DNA of 64,000 nucleotides from Thermoguttaceae bacterium. Lineage in GTDB: Bacteria; Planctomycetota; Planctomycetia; Pirellulales; Thermoguttaceae. Positions 16,999 through 27,300 of the stretch are shown one piece after another. The stretch's first letter is position 1, and each line of letters opens with the position of its first letter. The DNA lies in the NCBI GenBank assembly GCA_017939795.1, contig JAGBAA010000062.1:1-64000 (forward strand), in the 5' to 3' direction. A program made the position numbers and the translations under genes. The notes under the pieces are model-generated. The model was given only the letters and a program-made list of their open reading frames with translations, did no database searches and was not told the DNA's origin.

Positions 16999-18504
16999 AT
17001 GCAAGTGCGCAGCCGAATACTTTCCCGGAGCCTCGCCCTGCTCCTGATCTTTCTGCTCGCCGGAGGGACGCAGAGACTTTCGGCAGACGGGGAAACTCCG
17101 TCTCAAGAGGCCGGCACACAGCAGGAAACCGGCAGTCTTTCGGCCAGTGAGGGAACCGGCAATCAGAACTTTGCACAACGAGCCTCCGATGCAGACGAAA
17201 TTCAGAAAACGATTCCCTCAGGAAGTCTCCTTCTGAGTGAGGGGATCGCGCCTGACGTGACGTTTGAAGGGTGGGATCCTCAAAACGAACGTTTCATTTT
17301 CCTTCGAAACGGGCGTCAGTTTGCCTTCGAGCCGACCCGATTTCTTCGCTGGGGAAATCTGGCAGAATTTTCCGTAACGGAAGCCTCTCTCGTACTCTCA
17401 GACGGAAGCATATTCTGCGGTCTTCCGCTTTCTTCCCGTGTTTTGCAGCCCGAAACCGAAAAGGGATCTGCCGAATCAGAAAACGCTGCGGCTCCGTCTT
17501 CATTCAAACCGCAAGAAGTTCTTGAATGGGAAAATCCATTCTTCGGCACGCTCACCTTTTCCCTGAATGAATTGGGCGGGATCCTTTTTCCGGGAATTCC
17601 CAACACGCAAAGAGAACCGTTTCTCCCCGAGATCCTCCACACATCCCGCGGCAGAGACATCCTCGTCTTCCGGACAGGAGAACGGCTTGAAGGGGAATTT
17701 CTCAGCATTTCCGAAGACAGTGTCCGTTTCCAGACCCGTGCGCTCAGTCCGCCATCCACAGAAACCTTCCTTCCTGCCTCCCAGACCCTGGAAATCTCCC
17801 AATCCCGGATCGCCGCGCTTCTTTTTTCAACAGAACTCCAGATCCGCGCACCGTTTTCCGGCATCGGGAAATACTTCTGGATCGGCCTTTCAGACGGCTC
17901 CATCCTCCGTATGAGTCCGCAAGATGCCCGTTTTCCGCTGGCCTCCGTAACGCGGGATTCGGTCTCCTACCTCGAATCACCGCAGGAATCGCAAAAATTC
18001 TTTGATTCGACACTCACCTCTGCCGCGGCAGAGATCCCGGAACTCCGCTGGCTGGACGAGATACCTCCGAGTGAAGTTCATTCGCAGAAACCGTCAGACG
18101 GACAGATGCTCCTTACGCAGTCCGCCTTTTGGAAGGCCCAAGCCTCCGTTCACGGTCAAAGATTGCGTCCGTGGGGAAAGGTGAGCCGCCGAGGTCTTGG
18201 GGTTCAGGGAAACGTCTCTCTAATTTGGAAACTGGACACATCATTCAGCGTCTTTGGTGCGATTCCGGCTCTGGAAGATCCGATCCCCGGTATTTCGGTC
18301 CGATTTCGGGTCTATGCGGACCAGAAGCTCGCGGCTGAATGTACGTTGACGTCCGACTCCCGGCCGGAACTCATGCGTGTCCCGATCGCTGACGCCTCGG
18401 AACTCCGTCTTGAAACCGAGGTCTTCCCGCTGGAAGGGAGTCTCCTTACGCCATCCGTCAACGCTTGCTGGCTTGATGCCTTCCTGGTCCCCTCCGAAAA
18501 CTGA
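16999..18504 (+). CDS. Secreted protein with C-terminal NPCBM carbohydrate-binding-like domain
   Basis: A 501-residue exported protein of unknown function. Residues 1-30 form a signal peptide (basic start, LALLLIFLLAG, then SADG). Residues 70-380 are beta-rich, with repeated phrases of the type 'F..R.G..F' and 'L.DGSIF', compatible with small beta-sandwich or SH3-like repeats. The last ~130 residues fit the NPCBM/NEW2 module: RRGLGVQG, LDTSFSVFGAIPAL, VRFRVYADQKL, and ASELRLETEV followed by NACWLDAFL. Such modules are common in planctomycete envelope proteins and are thought to bind glycans. The start lies three bases after the previous stop. Confidence 0.72.
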   Translation: MQVRSRILSRSLALLLIFLLAGGTQRLSADGETPSQEAGTQQETGSLSASEGTGNQNFAQRASDADEIQKTIPSGSLLLSEGIAPDVTFEGWDPQNERFIFLRNGRQFAFEPTRFLRWGNLAEFSVTEASLVLSDGSIFCGLPLSSRVLQPETEKGSAESENAAAPSSFKPQEVLEWENPFFGTLTFSLNELGGILFPGIPNTQREPFLPEILHTSRGRDILVFRTGERLEGEFLSISEDSVRFQTRALSPPSTETFLPASQTLEISQSRIAALLFSTELQIRAPFSGIGKYFWIGLSDGSILRMSPQDARFPLASVTRDSVSYLESPQESQKFFDSTLTSAAAEIPELRWLDEIPPSEVHSQKPSDGQMLLTQSAFWKAQASVHGQRLRPWGKVSRRGLGVQGNVSLIWKLDTSFSVFGAIPALEDPIPGISVRFRVYADQKLAAECTLTSDSRPELMRVPIADASELRLETEVFPLEGSLLTPSVNACWLDAFLVPSEN

Positions 18505-18635
18505 ACCAGACAGCGACACGCCGGATCTCGATCAGAAAAAACTGCAGGCCCAATTGGGAAAAACGGAGATCCATCCCTGAAAAACAGAATCTGCCTACGG
18601 GGGAATTCGCCCAACTATCCCCAAACCGGATCGGT

Positions 18636-20129
18636 TCACGGAACTTTCAGTTCACGCTGGACCCGACTCTCAGGACCTCCGATCCGGATCCGTCCTTCCG
18701 ATCCCCAGCAAATCGGCAGGAAAAGAGTCTCTTTCCCAAAATCCCGCAACCCAATACTGAACAACGGGATCCTCCGAACCAAAGAACCATCCGTCAGGGA
18801 GAGAATATCGAGCGCAATCTCGCCGCGTTCTCCCAAAAGGAGACTCGGAATGTACGCAAACTGTCCATCTGCCAGCGGATTTCCGACGTAGGTCCTTCGC
18901 GGAGTCTCGGGGGCCGCGATCCCAAGGAGCGTACCATCCCGAGACAGATCCAGAAACGCCAGGTACGTCTGCGGCCGGGTCTCGCTGATCCCCTCCGGCC
19001 AAAACGTCACGCGCGTCCCCATTCGGACAGCCAGAATATTCGTGTTTCGACTAAAAGCTCCAAAATCCGGCACTTCCGCCATTTCTTCAGCCAAATTCCG
19101 ATTCCGATCAGAAAAAAGCGTCCCGCGCTGTTCTTCCGGCAAAAGATCCTCAAAAAGAACGTGTCCTTCCCGGTCGTTTACCTGAACCATCGAGACCCGG
19201 AGTCTCTGAGCAGTTTCCCGGTCTGCCGATTTCCGGGAAGCTCGGGATAGCTTTCGGCACTCAGCAAGCCTGGATCTTAAAATTTCCGGAGAAGGAAGTT
19301 CCCGCAGGATCCTCGCTTTGGGAACATTTTCTGAAACCAAACGTTCCGATTCCGCCAGCTCGGCCTCCCAGAATCTCTCCGCATCTTCAAAGCATCCTTC
19401 ATTCCAGGCCGAAGCGGCAAGAATCTCCAGAAGCTCGCGCTCAAATGAGGAATGAGGATTACGCCGACGGATACTTTCCAGCCGCACGTCAGACGCCCAT
19501 CCATGAAACAGTACGTCCCCTTCTGAAAGATCGTCCGATGCCGTTTCCCGCAAAATTCCCAACGCGGAGAGTTCCGTACAGACATTTGCGTCCGCATACT
19601 CAAGCCAGGTCTTTCTTCCCTCTTCCGAAAGCCCAAGGACCCACTCTCGGCAGACTTCACCTACCGTCCGCGGGCAAACAGCAGACTCCCCGGCACCGTT
19701 CTTTTTCCAGATCCAGTCACCGGAAAACTCGGTCCCGCCGGGCAAATTCCGTTCCGTCCCGGGGACGAATCGGTCTTCCCAAAGCAGCAGGAAACCACTC
19801 ATTTCCGAAAACGCACTTTCCCAATCTTCCGACCGGAGCTTCGCTTCAATGGCCCAAAATCTCTCCGTTTCCTCAGGAGAAAGTTCCGGGAAACGTACCT
19901 CCTGAAGCACCGAAGCACATGATCCCAAAACGGACGGAATTGCCTCACTTTCCCAAGATTCGTCCTGCTCAAAATGCGTTTCTTCAAAATGCTCCGACAG
20001 ACTGTCTTCAGCCCCAAAGGAAAACTGGGCCGAATTCAGAAATCCCGCCAAAACCAACAGCATAGCGATCTTCCGGATCAGTTCCCTCTGTCTCGCGGCA
20101 CTCCCACTATGAAGCCCTCTGCGTTCCAT
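18636..20129 (-). CDS. Secreted hypothetical protein
   Basis: A 497-residue exported protein I cannot assign. It has a long basic N-terminal region with a hydrophobic core (AMLLVLAGFLNSAQFSFGA), an acidic segment, a helical middle part with WEAELAES-type repeats, and a beta-rich end (residues 330-490) with phrases like ILAVRMGTRVTFW and TYLAFLDLSRDGTLLGIA that recall the start of a beta-propeller. Compared with planctomycete PQQ-type propeller proteins it seems short, so it may be a cut-down version. AAGGAG lies about ten bases before the ATG. It converges with the NPCBM gene and is 90 bases downstream of the next gene on its strand. Confidence 0.6.
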   Translation of the reverse strand: MERRGLHSGSAARQRELIRKIAMLLVLAGFLNSAQFSFGAEDSLSEHFEETHFEQDESWESEAIPSVLGSCASVLQEVRFPELSPEETERFWAIEAKLRSEDWESAFSEMSGFLLLWEDRFVPGTERNLPGGTEFSGDWIWKKNGAGESAVCPRTVGEVCREWVLGLSEEGRKTWLEYADANVCTELSALGILRETASDDLSEGDVLFHGWASDVRLESIRRRNPHSSFERELLEILAASAWNEGCFEDAERFWEAELAESERLVSENVPKARILRELPSPEILRSRLAECRKLSRASRKSADRETAQRLRVSMVQVNDREGHVLFEDLLPEEQRGTLFSDRNRNLAEEMAEVPDFGAFSRNTNILAVRMGTRVTFWPEGISETRPQTYLAFLDLSRDGTLLGIAAPETPRRTYVGNPLADGQFAYIPSLLLGERGEIALDILSLTDGSLVRRIPLFSIGLRDFGKETLFLPICWGSEGRIRIGGPESRVQRELKVP

Positions 20130-20219
20130 TTCCAGTCACTCCTTCCGGCCGCAATTAAAAACTCACGCACAGCCTGATCCTCAGGACAGCCGCTCCATCC
20201 GGTCAGGCTCCCAGTCCGT

Positions 20220-23099
20220 TCAGTCTTCCTTTTTAGCTCCCATTTTTGAATTTGGATCCCGGGTTTCCCGGAAACGTTTCAAAAACATTTCGATCTGGTA
20301 GAGAATGAGCGGATTTTGCCTGACGATGAGCGTTTTGCTCGGCAAGTCAAAATAAATGGCTCCGGCTCCGCCATTTCGCATCCACGAACCGGTTTCGATA
20401 GTAGAGCAGATCCCGTTGATGATCGTCCCGGCTGCCGCGGAATTTCGGATCAGATCGCCGACCGGATAGAAATCCACGAGCATTTTTCTACGTGATTCCC
20501 GGTAGGTCGTGAGGAAAAAAACATTTTCGTCTACCGGATAGCAAAACAGCGGAACATTTTTCAAAATATCGGTCGCTGCCTCCTCCATCGGGATTCCTTC
20601 AAAACGATAGACGCACGGAAGATCGAGGATCGATTTCGGAAGCTCACGCTTTTTCCCGTCAAAATCAGGAACATCGGCATCCGGAATGACTGCGGAGATC
20701 GGAATCAGCGCAATGGCCTCTTCATCGAAAACGACCTGTGCACCAGCACACCGCATGACCTCCGTCAGAGCCTGACGCAGCGTCGTTCCATCACTCAGAT
20801 CGCAATCGATCGGTGTTCGCCGTACTTTCTCAGAAAGTGCATACCTTGGGACTACCCCGGCGTCCGTGAGTTCCGTTCCGTCTCGCAGTTCCTTTCGTCT
20901 CTGTCCCGGCTGGGTCGGTAAAGTGCGCAGCTCCATATTTCGCGCCCGGCGTATCTTGTCGCAGAAGATCTCAACTTCCTGAATGACGGACGGAAACTGC
21001 TGGAGCGAGATCCTGCTTTTCGCCGCATTCGCAGTCAAACGCCCGATTCCGTTTCCTTCTTCCCAGAGAGACGGATGAACAAACTGCGGGATGATCTTCG
21101 CGATCTCTCCAAGTCCAGATTGACCAGAGGCTTCCGTAGCGTACGTAGCGGCAAGATCCTCCAGTTCAAGGACCTTCCGAGTCGGTTTTTCTCCCCGAGC
21201 AGCTGCACTCCGGGTGATCTCGGCAGCTTCCCACCCCACGAGGCGCAGTGTCGAGCCGACTGAAATGATCCCCAGATCCACGGAATAGAGTCCAGTATCC
21301 AGAGCTTCACGCAGAGTCGTTTTTTCCAACACCAGACTCACGGGAGATTCCTGAGAGACTCCAAGCATCCCCAGTTTCCGCCAGTCCGCCGTGATCCGTT
21401 CTCCGCTCATCTGGGAAGCAAACTGCATGAGTGCGCTCACCGGCCTGCGGGAAAGCGAGATCGATTCCAGCGGGATCGCCAGTTTCTCCGCACTGTTCCT
21501 CTGCAGGTATTCCACTTCCGGAGTCTGGATCCGGAACGTCTTCATTTGGGGAAGAGGAGCCGTTTCCTGGACCTCCTCCTCACCGGGAACGCGAGCATGA
21601 AGCGTTCCATTTTTTTCTGAAGACTCTTCGGCCTCCATTTGCGCTCCCTCCTCACCGTCTGCCGAATCCAAAGGCGAAATGCCGCCCGTCTTTCGATCTT
21701 CGGTACTCTCCGTCTCTTTTTCGCTCACATCCGCCGCCGAATCAAAATTCAGGACCGGGTCATCTCCCGAATAGATACGGGAGCGTTTTTTTCGATTGAA
21801 GACCAGCACATCCGGATCGGATCCCGAATGAGTTTCCTCCAAAACATTTTCTGAAACCCTTTCCCCCAGACCTGCGTTCTCCGCATTCTCCGAGTTCCCG
21901 TGCAAATCAGCGTCTTCCTCATCCGGAGTCCCAAGTCCATCAGTGCCGTCCCCGTCTCTCAATGAGTTCTCCGAACCGGCCCCCTCTTCATTTCCAGACG
22001 ATTCACGAATCTCCTCCGTCAATTTTGCATTTTCCAGATCGATCTCCGCCCCCAGATCCTCGGAGAGTTTCTTTCCAAGTGCACTTTGCATGACGTTCTG
22101 GAGCGGATCGGATCCAGACTCTGCACCAGTCTCCGCCCCACTATCGGGATCCGCGACATCTGCACCTGGATCGGAATCGGAATTCAACGTTTCGGGACCT
22201 GTGGGATCTTCAGACTCCATCCCCAGGCGTTCCGGCGAGTCCGTCCCCCCAACGGCATCCGGTTCTTCCTCACCGGCACCGGTTTCGCCGTCTTCAGGAT
22301 CGGCAGTATCCGTTTCCATCCCCGGTTCTGTTTCGTCCGATCGAATATTTTGCGAGTCTTTCGAAATTCCTTCCGAAACATCCGGCAATTCCAGCTCAAG
22401 TGCCGTTTCTCTTCCATCTTTCTTTAAAAAGGAAAAGAGAAGAACTCCCGCAAGAAAGATCCCCGCAGCCACGCATCCCATGATGAGCATCAGTCCGCGG
22501 GGCGTCCATCCCGGAGCGGACGTTCCCTCAAATTCGAATTCCGCTTCCTCATTTTCCGCCGTATGTTCCACATTTTCCAGTCCTTCCGCAAGGTCAGCAC
22601 TTCCAGAATACGGCCAGGATGGGATCTCATCCTCCATGTGTCCATTTTCTCTTTGGGAAGTCGAAAATTCAGAAAACGACGGAACCACCAGATCTGCGTT
22701 TCTCCCTTCCTCACAGACTGTTCCCGAAACTGGCGGCGGTACCGGGATCGCCGCAGAATGCTTCACCGCAGAAGCATCTTTCTCAGGCGGCACATCCTGA
22801 ATGGAGGACGGGAGTCCCTTCTCCGTTTCCGTTCCGTTCGCCTCAAACTGTCCGGCATCTCCTTCGTCTGATTCGAAAAGAGAGAGAGGCTCCCCACCCA
22901 AAGACGATTTGGGCGCAGGTTCGTTTTTCAAAGCGGCACTCTCCTGCCGTTCTGCACTCTCTTCATTTCCAGTTTTTTCTACGAGGACCATGCTTTCACA
23001 TTTCGGACACGAAATGATCTGCCCCAACCGGGACCCATCATAGAAACGGATCCGGGCTCCGCATGTCGTGCAGTTGACGTAAAAAAGAGTCTTTTTCAT
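20220..23099 (-). CDS. Zinc-ribbon, single-TM protein with secretin-N-like C-terminal repeats
   Basis: A 959-residue membrane protein of unknown function. Order of parts: a zinc ribbon at the N-terminus (C10, C13, C31, C34), an acidic linker, one membrane helix at about 202-224 (LMLIMGCVAAGIFLAGVLLF), a very acidic Asp/Glu/Gly/Ser-rich stretch to about 520, and a folded C-terminal half. The latter contains segments such as LEKTTLREALDTGLYSVDLGIISVG and DLPCVYRFEGIPMEEAATDIL that look like secretin/STN-type short alpha-beta repeats, ending SKTLIVRQNPLILYQIEMFL, a typical secretin N-domain phrase. No secretin pore domain follows. It lies 29 bases after the coiled-coil gene, in one operon. Confidence 0.6.
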   Translation of the reverse strand: MKKTLFYVNCTTCGARIRFYDGSRLGQIISCPKCESMVLVEKTGNEESAERQESAALKNEPAPKSSLGGEPLSLFESDEGDAGQFEANGTETEKGLPSSIQDVPPEKDASAVKHSAAIPVPPPVSGTVCEEGRNADLVVPSFSEFSTSQRENGHMEDEIPSWPYSGSADLAEGLENVEHTAENEEAEFEFEGTSAPGWTPRGLMLIMGCVAAGIFLAGVLLFSFLKKDGRETALELELPDVSEGISKDSQNIRSDETEPGMETDTADPEDGETGAGEEEPDAVGGTDSPERLGMESEDPTGPETLNSDSDPGADVADPDSGAETGAESGSDPLQNVMQSALGKKLSEDLGAEIDLENAKLTEEIRESSGNEEGAGSENSLRDGDGTDGLGTPDEEDADLHGNSENAENAGLGERVSENVLEETHSGSDPDVLVFNRKKRSRIYSGDDPVLNFDSAADVSEKETESTEDRKTGGISPLDSADGEEGAQMEAEESSEKNGTLHARVPGEEEVQETAPLPQMKTFRIQTPEVEYLQRNSAEKLAIPLESISLSRRPVSALMQFASQMSGERITADWRKLGMLGVSQESPVSLVLEKTTLREALDTGLYSVDLGIISVGSTLRLVGWEAAEITRSAAARGEKPTRKVLELEDLAATYATEASGQSGLGEIAKIIPQFVHPSLWEEGNGIGRLTANAAKSRISLQQFPSVIQEVEIFCDKIRRARNMELRTLPTQPGQRRKELRDGTELTDAGVVPRYALSEKVRRTPIDCDLSDGTTLRQALTEVMRCAGAQVVFDEEAIALIPISAVIPDADVPDFDGKKRELPKSILDLPCVYRFEGIPMEEAATDILKNVPLFCYPVDENVFFLTTYRESRRKMLVDFYPVGDLIRNSAAAGTIINGICSTIETGSWMRNGGAGAIYFDLPSKTLIVRQNPLILYQIEMFLKRFRETRDPNSKMGAKKED

Positions 23100-23128
23100 A
23101 TTCTGCGCCTGCCTTCCCCACCACTCGC

Positions 23129-23884
23129 CTACTCGACCCGAAATGAAAGTCCATCGCTTGCGCGCAGATCCAGATGGTAGATCCTGCCCGGCTGAAGTTT
23201 CTGGGAGGGAGCCTCACCATGAATTGCCTGGATACCAAGCTCTTTCTGTCTTACCCGATCATTGGAGATCTCCCAAAAGTTCTCCCAGATCTCTTTTTCG
23301 AAAGCAAGAACATCCTCCTCTTTGTCGGAACTTCGGTAAACCGGCGGGATGCGGCCTTCCTGATCGACACGAAATCCCTGCGAAGGCGCCTGATCTTCCC
23401 CAAAGATCCTCTGAAAAGAAACAAGTGAACGGTTTCTCAGCAAATCTGCCGTTTCGATGAAGATCTGTTCAAACTTGACGACCAGCGCGTCCACGTAGAC
23501 CATGTCTCCGGCGACGACAAACTCAGCAGGTTTCGCTGCAATGGCGCCCGTGACGGGATCAAATTCCGTGAATCGGATCTTCGTCTCAAGAATTTTTCCG
23601 GGAACCTCCGGATCTTCGGTCTGCTCAAGCACTTCGATCCGGGCGGTCCGAAAATCCCGCATCAGGTAATGATTCGCGACACTCAGCCTCTGATTCTCCT
23701 GCGTCAGATCCTGATTCTCCCGGCCAAGCTCCTCATTCTCCTTCACGAGCATCTCATTCTCGCTCCGAAGTTCTCCCAATTCCTGAAAGGCAGTCCTGCT
23801 GGTCTGGGAAAAGTTCTGCACCAGGAAAAGTCCGCAGCAAAGCAAAGCCAGAATGACGATACACTGGGTCAGTAAATTCTTCAT
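23129..23884 (-). CDS. Membrane-anchored coiled-coil protein
   Basis: A 251-residue protein with an N-terminal membrane helix (CIVILALLCCGLFLVQNF), then a heptad coiled coil from about 40 to 75 (repeats of 'EN..L..EN'), then a beta-rich domain of about 150 residues with no known family. The layout suggests a periplasmic or outer-face assembly protein like those paired with secretin-type proteins. The ATG at 23884 is chosen over the TTG five codons upstream; a GCGGGA sequence precedes it. It is the first gene of a two-gene operon with the zinc-ribbon protein and is divergent from the giant Ig-like gene, sharing a 419-base control region. Confidence 0.62.
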   Translation of the reverse strand: MKNLLTQCIVILALLCCGLFLVQNFSQTSRTAFQELGELRSENEMLVKENEELGRENQDLTQENQRLSVANHYLMRDFRTARIEVLEQTEDPEVPGKILETKIRFTEFDPVTGAIAAKPAEFVVAGDMVYVDALVVKFEQIFIETADLLRNRSLVSFQRIFGEDQAPSQGFRVDQEGRIPPVYRSSDKEEDVLAFEKEIWENFWEISNDRVRQKELGIQAIHGEAPSQKLQPGRIYHLDLRASDGLSFRVE

Positions 23885-24146
23885 AAAAAAATCCCGCAAA
23901 AAAATCCTCTTTGACCTCTATGTCCTTTGGAATTTTCGTCATCCCGCCCCCCTTTTCTTTACAGAATTGGGCCAAACCTCTCCGCCTCTCATTTCCGCAA
24001 AGCGCAAAGTCTCCGTAATGCGCAAAAATTACAAAAAAAATGCAGCTCGGAAGCCCATTAGCTCCCTTTTGGAAATAAAAGCCAGCGTTTTGTTCACAAA
24101 AAAAGAAAAAATTTCAAAAAAATCACAAAATTAGGGGGGGGAGTTC

Positions 24147-24175
24147 TTGATTTTTCAGACCTTTTGGAGTATGCT
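24147..24175 (+). promoter_or_regulatory. Putative promoter of the giant Ig-like/Srf-like cluster
   Basis: TTGATT (24147-24152), a 17-base spacer and TATGCT (24170-24175), about 130 bases before the start of the giant gene. It is the best candidate in the 419-base divergent region 23885-24303, which is AT-rich with A runs and otherwise shows no clear operator. Confidence 0.5.
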
Positions 24176-24303
24176 TTAAATATTCATCGGCAGAATTCCC
24201 GGAATTTGCCCCGAATCTGCCGCAGCTCGTCGCGATGCATCGTGTTCCGGACGGCGTCGTTTCCCTACAGTATTTTCGTTTTTGAATACGGATTACCCCA
24301 ATT

Positions 24304-27300
24304 ATGGCCAAGGCATTTTTGCGCATTGATCTTTCTGAGAATGGAAAGTTTTTTCACCCGGTGGCGCTGGAACCGGGATGCCCGCTCATCGACCCGACGA
24401 ACGCCAATGACCGAATCCTTTTCCGCTGGTTCCGCGGCATGACTCCGGAACCGGAATGGGCAGACGAAAACTGCGAGATCATTCAATACTATCTGCGAAA
24501 CGATCAGGGAGCGCGTCTTGAGGATATTGAAGAGGTCCAGCCGGTCACGAATCAGGATCTGAAGGAACTGCTGGCGAGCGAGATCGAGCGTCTTCAGCTC
24601 CGTTTTGACGCGATCCGCCCGGTCTCCACGACCGAGAAGATCCTCTACCAGCGTCTGAGTGAGGAATTTCGCGACCTGATCGAAAACACGAAACGCCCAG
24701 ACCGCACATACTATTTCTTCAAGTACCAGGACGGCGGAGGTTTCTGGCGGCTGATCTGGATCCCCGGCTACACGCCGAAGTCTCAGGAAGGCGGAACGCC
24801 GATGATCTGCGACGACGAAGAATGCAGTCAGCTCTACCTTCGGCTTCCCAAAGCCAAGGCAGCCTGCCCGATCTGCGCGCACGTGCCGACAGCCAAACGC
24901 AAGGCGATCGAAGCTGCGCGGCGTAAAAGAAATTTCTATTCGGCACTCATCTTGCTCCTTCTGCTCGTCGGCTGGGTAACGTGGAACCAGTTTACGCTTT
25001 TGGTGAAGCCTGGAGTCTGCGAAACACCGGTCGGCACGCAGGTCGATTTTCGCATCATGACGCCCGGGCTGGACGGTTTTGGACTCCTGCTCTCAAAGGA
25101 CGTAACGCAATCTGTTCTTCGTGCCTCGGAAGATCCGGCGGTCGCTGCGTTTCTGGAAAACGGAACGCAGAAACTTCTTGCCGTTACGCCGGGAGAGACG
25201 AACGTCAAATTCCAGACGGGACTCCGGCGAAAAACACTGAAATTCAAGGTCATCCCGCCGACAGCAGCCCATTCGGTCTGGATCGAATCTTCACGTGAAA
25301 ATCTGGCGGTCGGAACGACGGCTCAGGTCCGGCTTTTGGGTAAATTCTCGGAAGACGGAACGGTCGCTGACCTGACGCAGGCCGCTGTATGGGAGATCCC
25401 GGCCAATTCGCCGATTTATTTCAACGATGGATTCATTGAAGCCAAATCGACGGGCAAAGCCCAGCTCAAAGCGGCCTACATAGCTCCGGGAGATACGCAG
25501 AAAAAGGAAGCGGTCCTGGAACTGACGGTCACGAAAGAGCCGGTCTTTACGGAGATCGCCATTGAACTGCCGAATGAAGGGATCCTGGATCCTGCAGCCC
25601 GCGTAAACTACCGAGTGTTCGGAAAAACGGCAGAAAAAGCGGAATTTGACCTGACGGGGTCTTCCAAACTGACCTGGAACGTCACTCCGGCCAACGTCCT
25701 TACCTACCGCGGCGCACAGCTTGAAACCAATGCACCGGGAGCGGGAAATCTTGCGGTCTCCTACGTTCAGAACGGAAAAAAACTTGACGCAAGCGCAGCT
25801 TTTACTGTCGGCACGAATGAAAAACTCGCCGGCTTCCAAGTCTTCCCGGCTGCCGCAGAGATGGCCGTCGACCAGAAACTTCCGGTCTCGATCCTTTGCG
25901 CAGATCTCTCGACGGTCCGTGCAGTCTCGAGTAATCCCGAGATCGTGGAAGTCGATCAGAACATGAACCTCATTGCTCGCGATGCCGGGGAGGCTCAGGT
26001 CACGTTCACCGACGGTTCTTCCGAAATCGTCATGCCGGTCAAAACGGCAGCGGCGAAAGCGGATGCGCTTCATGTTCTTCCTCCGCGGGTCAATGTTCCG
26101 CAGGATCATGCGTCGAATATTCTTTTCCTCGCGGAAACAGGTTCCCAATTCCACCTTCTGGCGAACGATGCCGCAGACCTGATCGCGGAACCGGACGAAG
26201 CATTTGCGAAAGTCGATCCGATCCGCAAATCGATCTTTGGACGAAGCGGAACGACGACTCCGGAACTGGCGGTCTACGGATACCAGAACCAGCAGGCTGA
26301 TGTGGAAGTCGCGGTCCACGTTCCGCCGCTTAAATTCGAGATCCGTCCAGAGAAAGAGCTGAAGCTCCCGCTGGGACTCTGCCAGACCTTCACGGGAATC
26401 GCCCAATACGGTGACGGCGTGACGGCATTCGTGGACAATTCGCGCATTGCGTGGAGCATTTCTCCCGATCCGGAAGGAGCTGCCCAAGCACCCAAAACGG
26501 AAGATGCCGCGAAGAACGCTGATGGTGCTTCCGATGAAGCCTCTGAAGAAAACGCAGACGGCGAAAATGCGGAAGAAGCGTCCGACGCAGAAGAAAATAC
26601 CGAAAACAACGCAGCGGACGGAGCGAAAGATACCTCACAGACCGTCGGTACTCCTGGACTCAAATTCGAAAACGGCCGTGCGATGGCCTACGCAGAAGGC
26701 GCGGGACCATACCAGGTCCGCGGGACCTACTGTGCACAGGAATCCGCTCCCGTGACCATCACGACGGTGGAAGCTGCCGATGTGGAACTCGCGATCACGG
26801 TGGATCGTCCGCTCAGGATCGAAGGTGAAGCCGGTAAGGCGTTCCTCACGGGACGAACGGCAGACGGCGACGTGGAACTTGTGCCGGGATTGGCAAAATT
26901 CACCTCCACCGCCAGCGATAAAGTCGCGGTCATTGATGAAAAAGACGGAGTCTTCAAGGCAGTCCTCCAGGGAAGTGCCCGACTGAATGCAGAGCATCCG
27001 GCATCGAAAAAAGCCGCGTCTCTCGATCTTCAGGTCGTGCACCCGCGCCATCTCGAAATGTACTGGGCACCGGATGCTCTGGATCTCGCAGTGGGAGAAG
27101 TCGCGCCGTTCCAGCTCCGTCTGAAAGTGCGCGATCCGAAACTTCTCCGTGCCGCCATGGCAGACGCAGAGAAAAAAGCGGATACAGTCCAGAACGCAGG
27201 CCGCACGGAAGATGCTGCCCCGGCTGACGAAAATGCGGAAGGACAAAACACCGCAGACGCTGACGGGAAAATTGCAGAAGAGGCAGAAGATGCCGACGCA

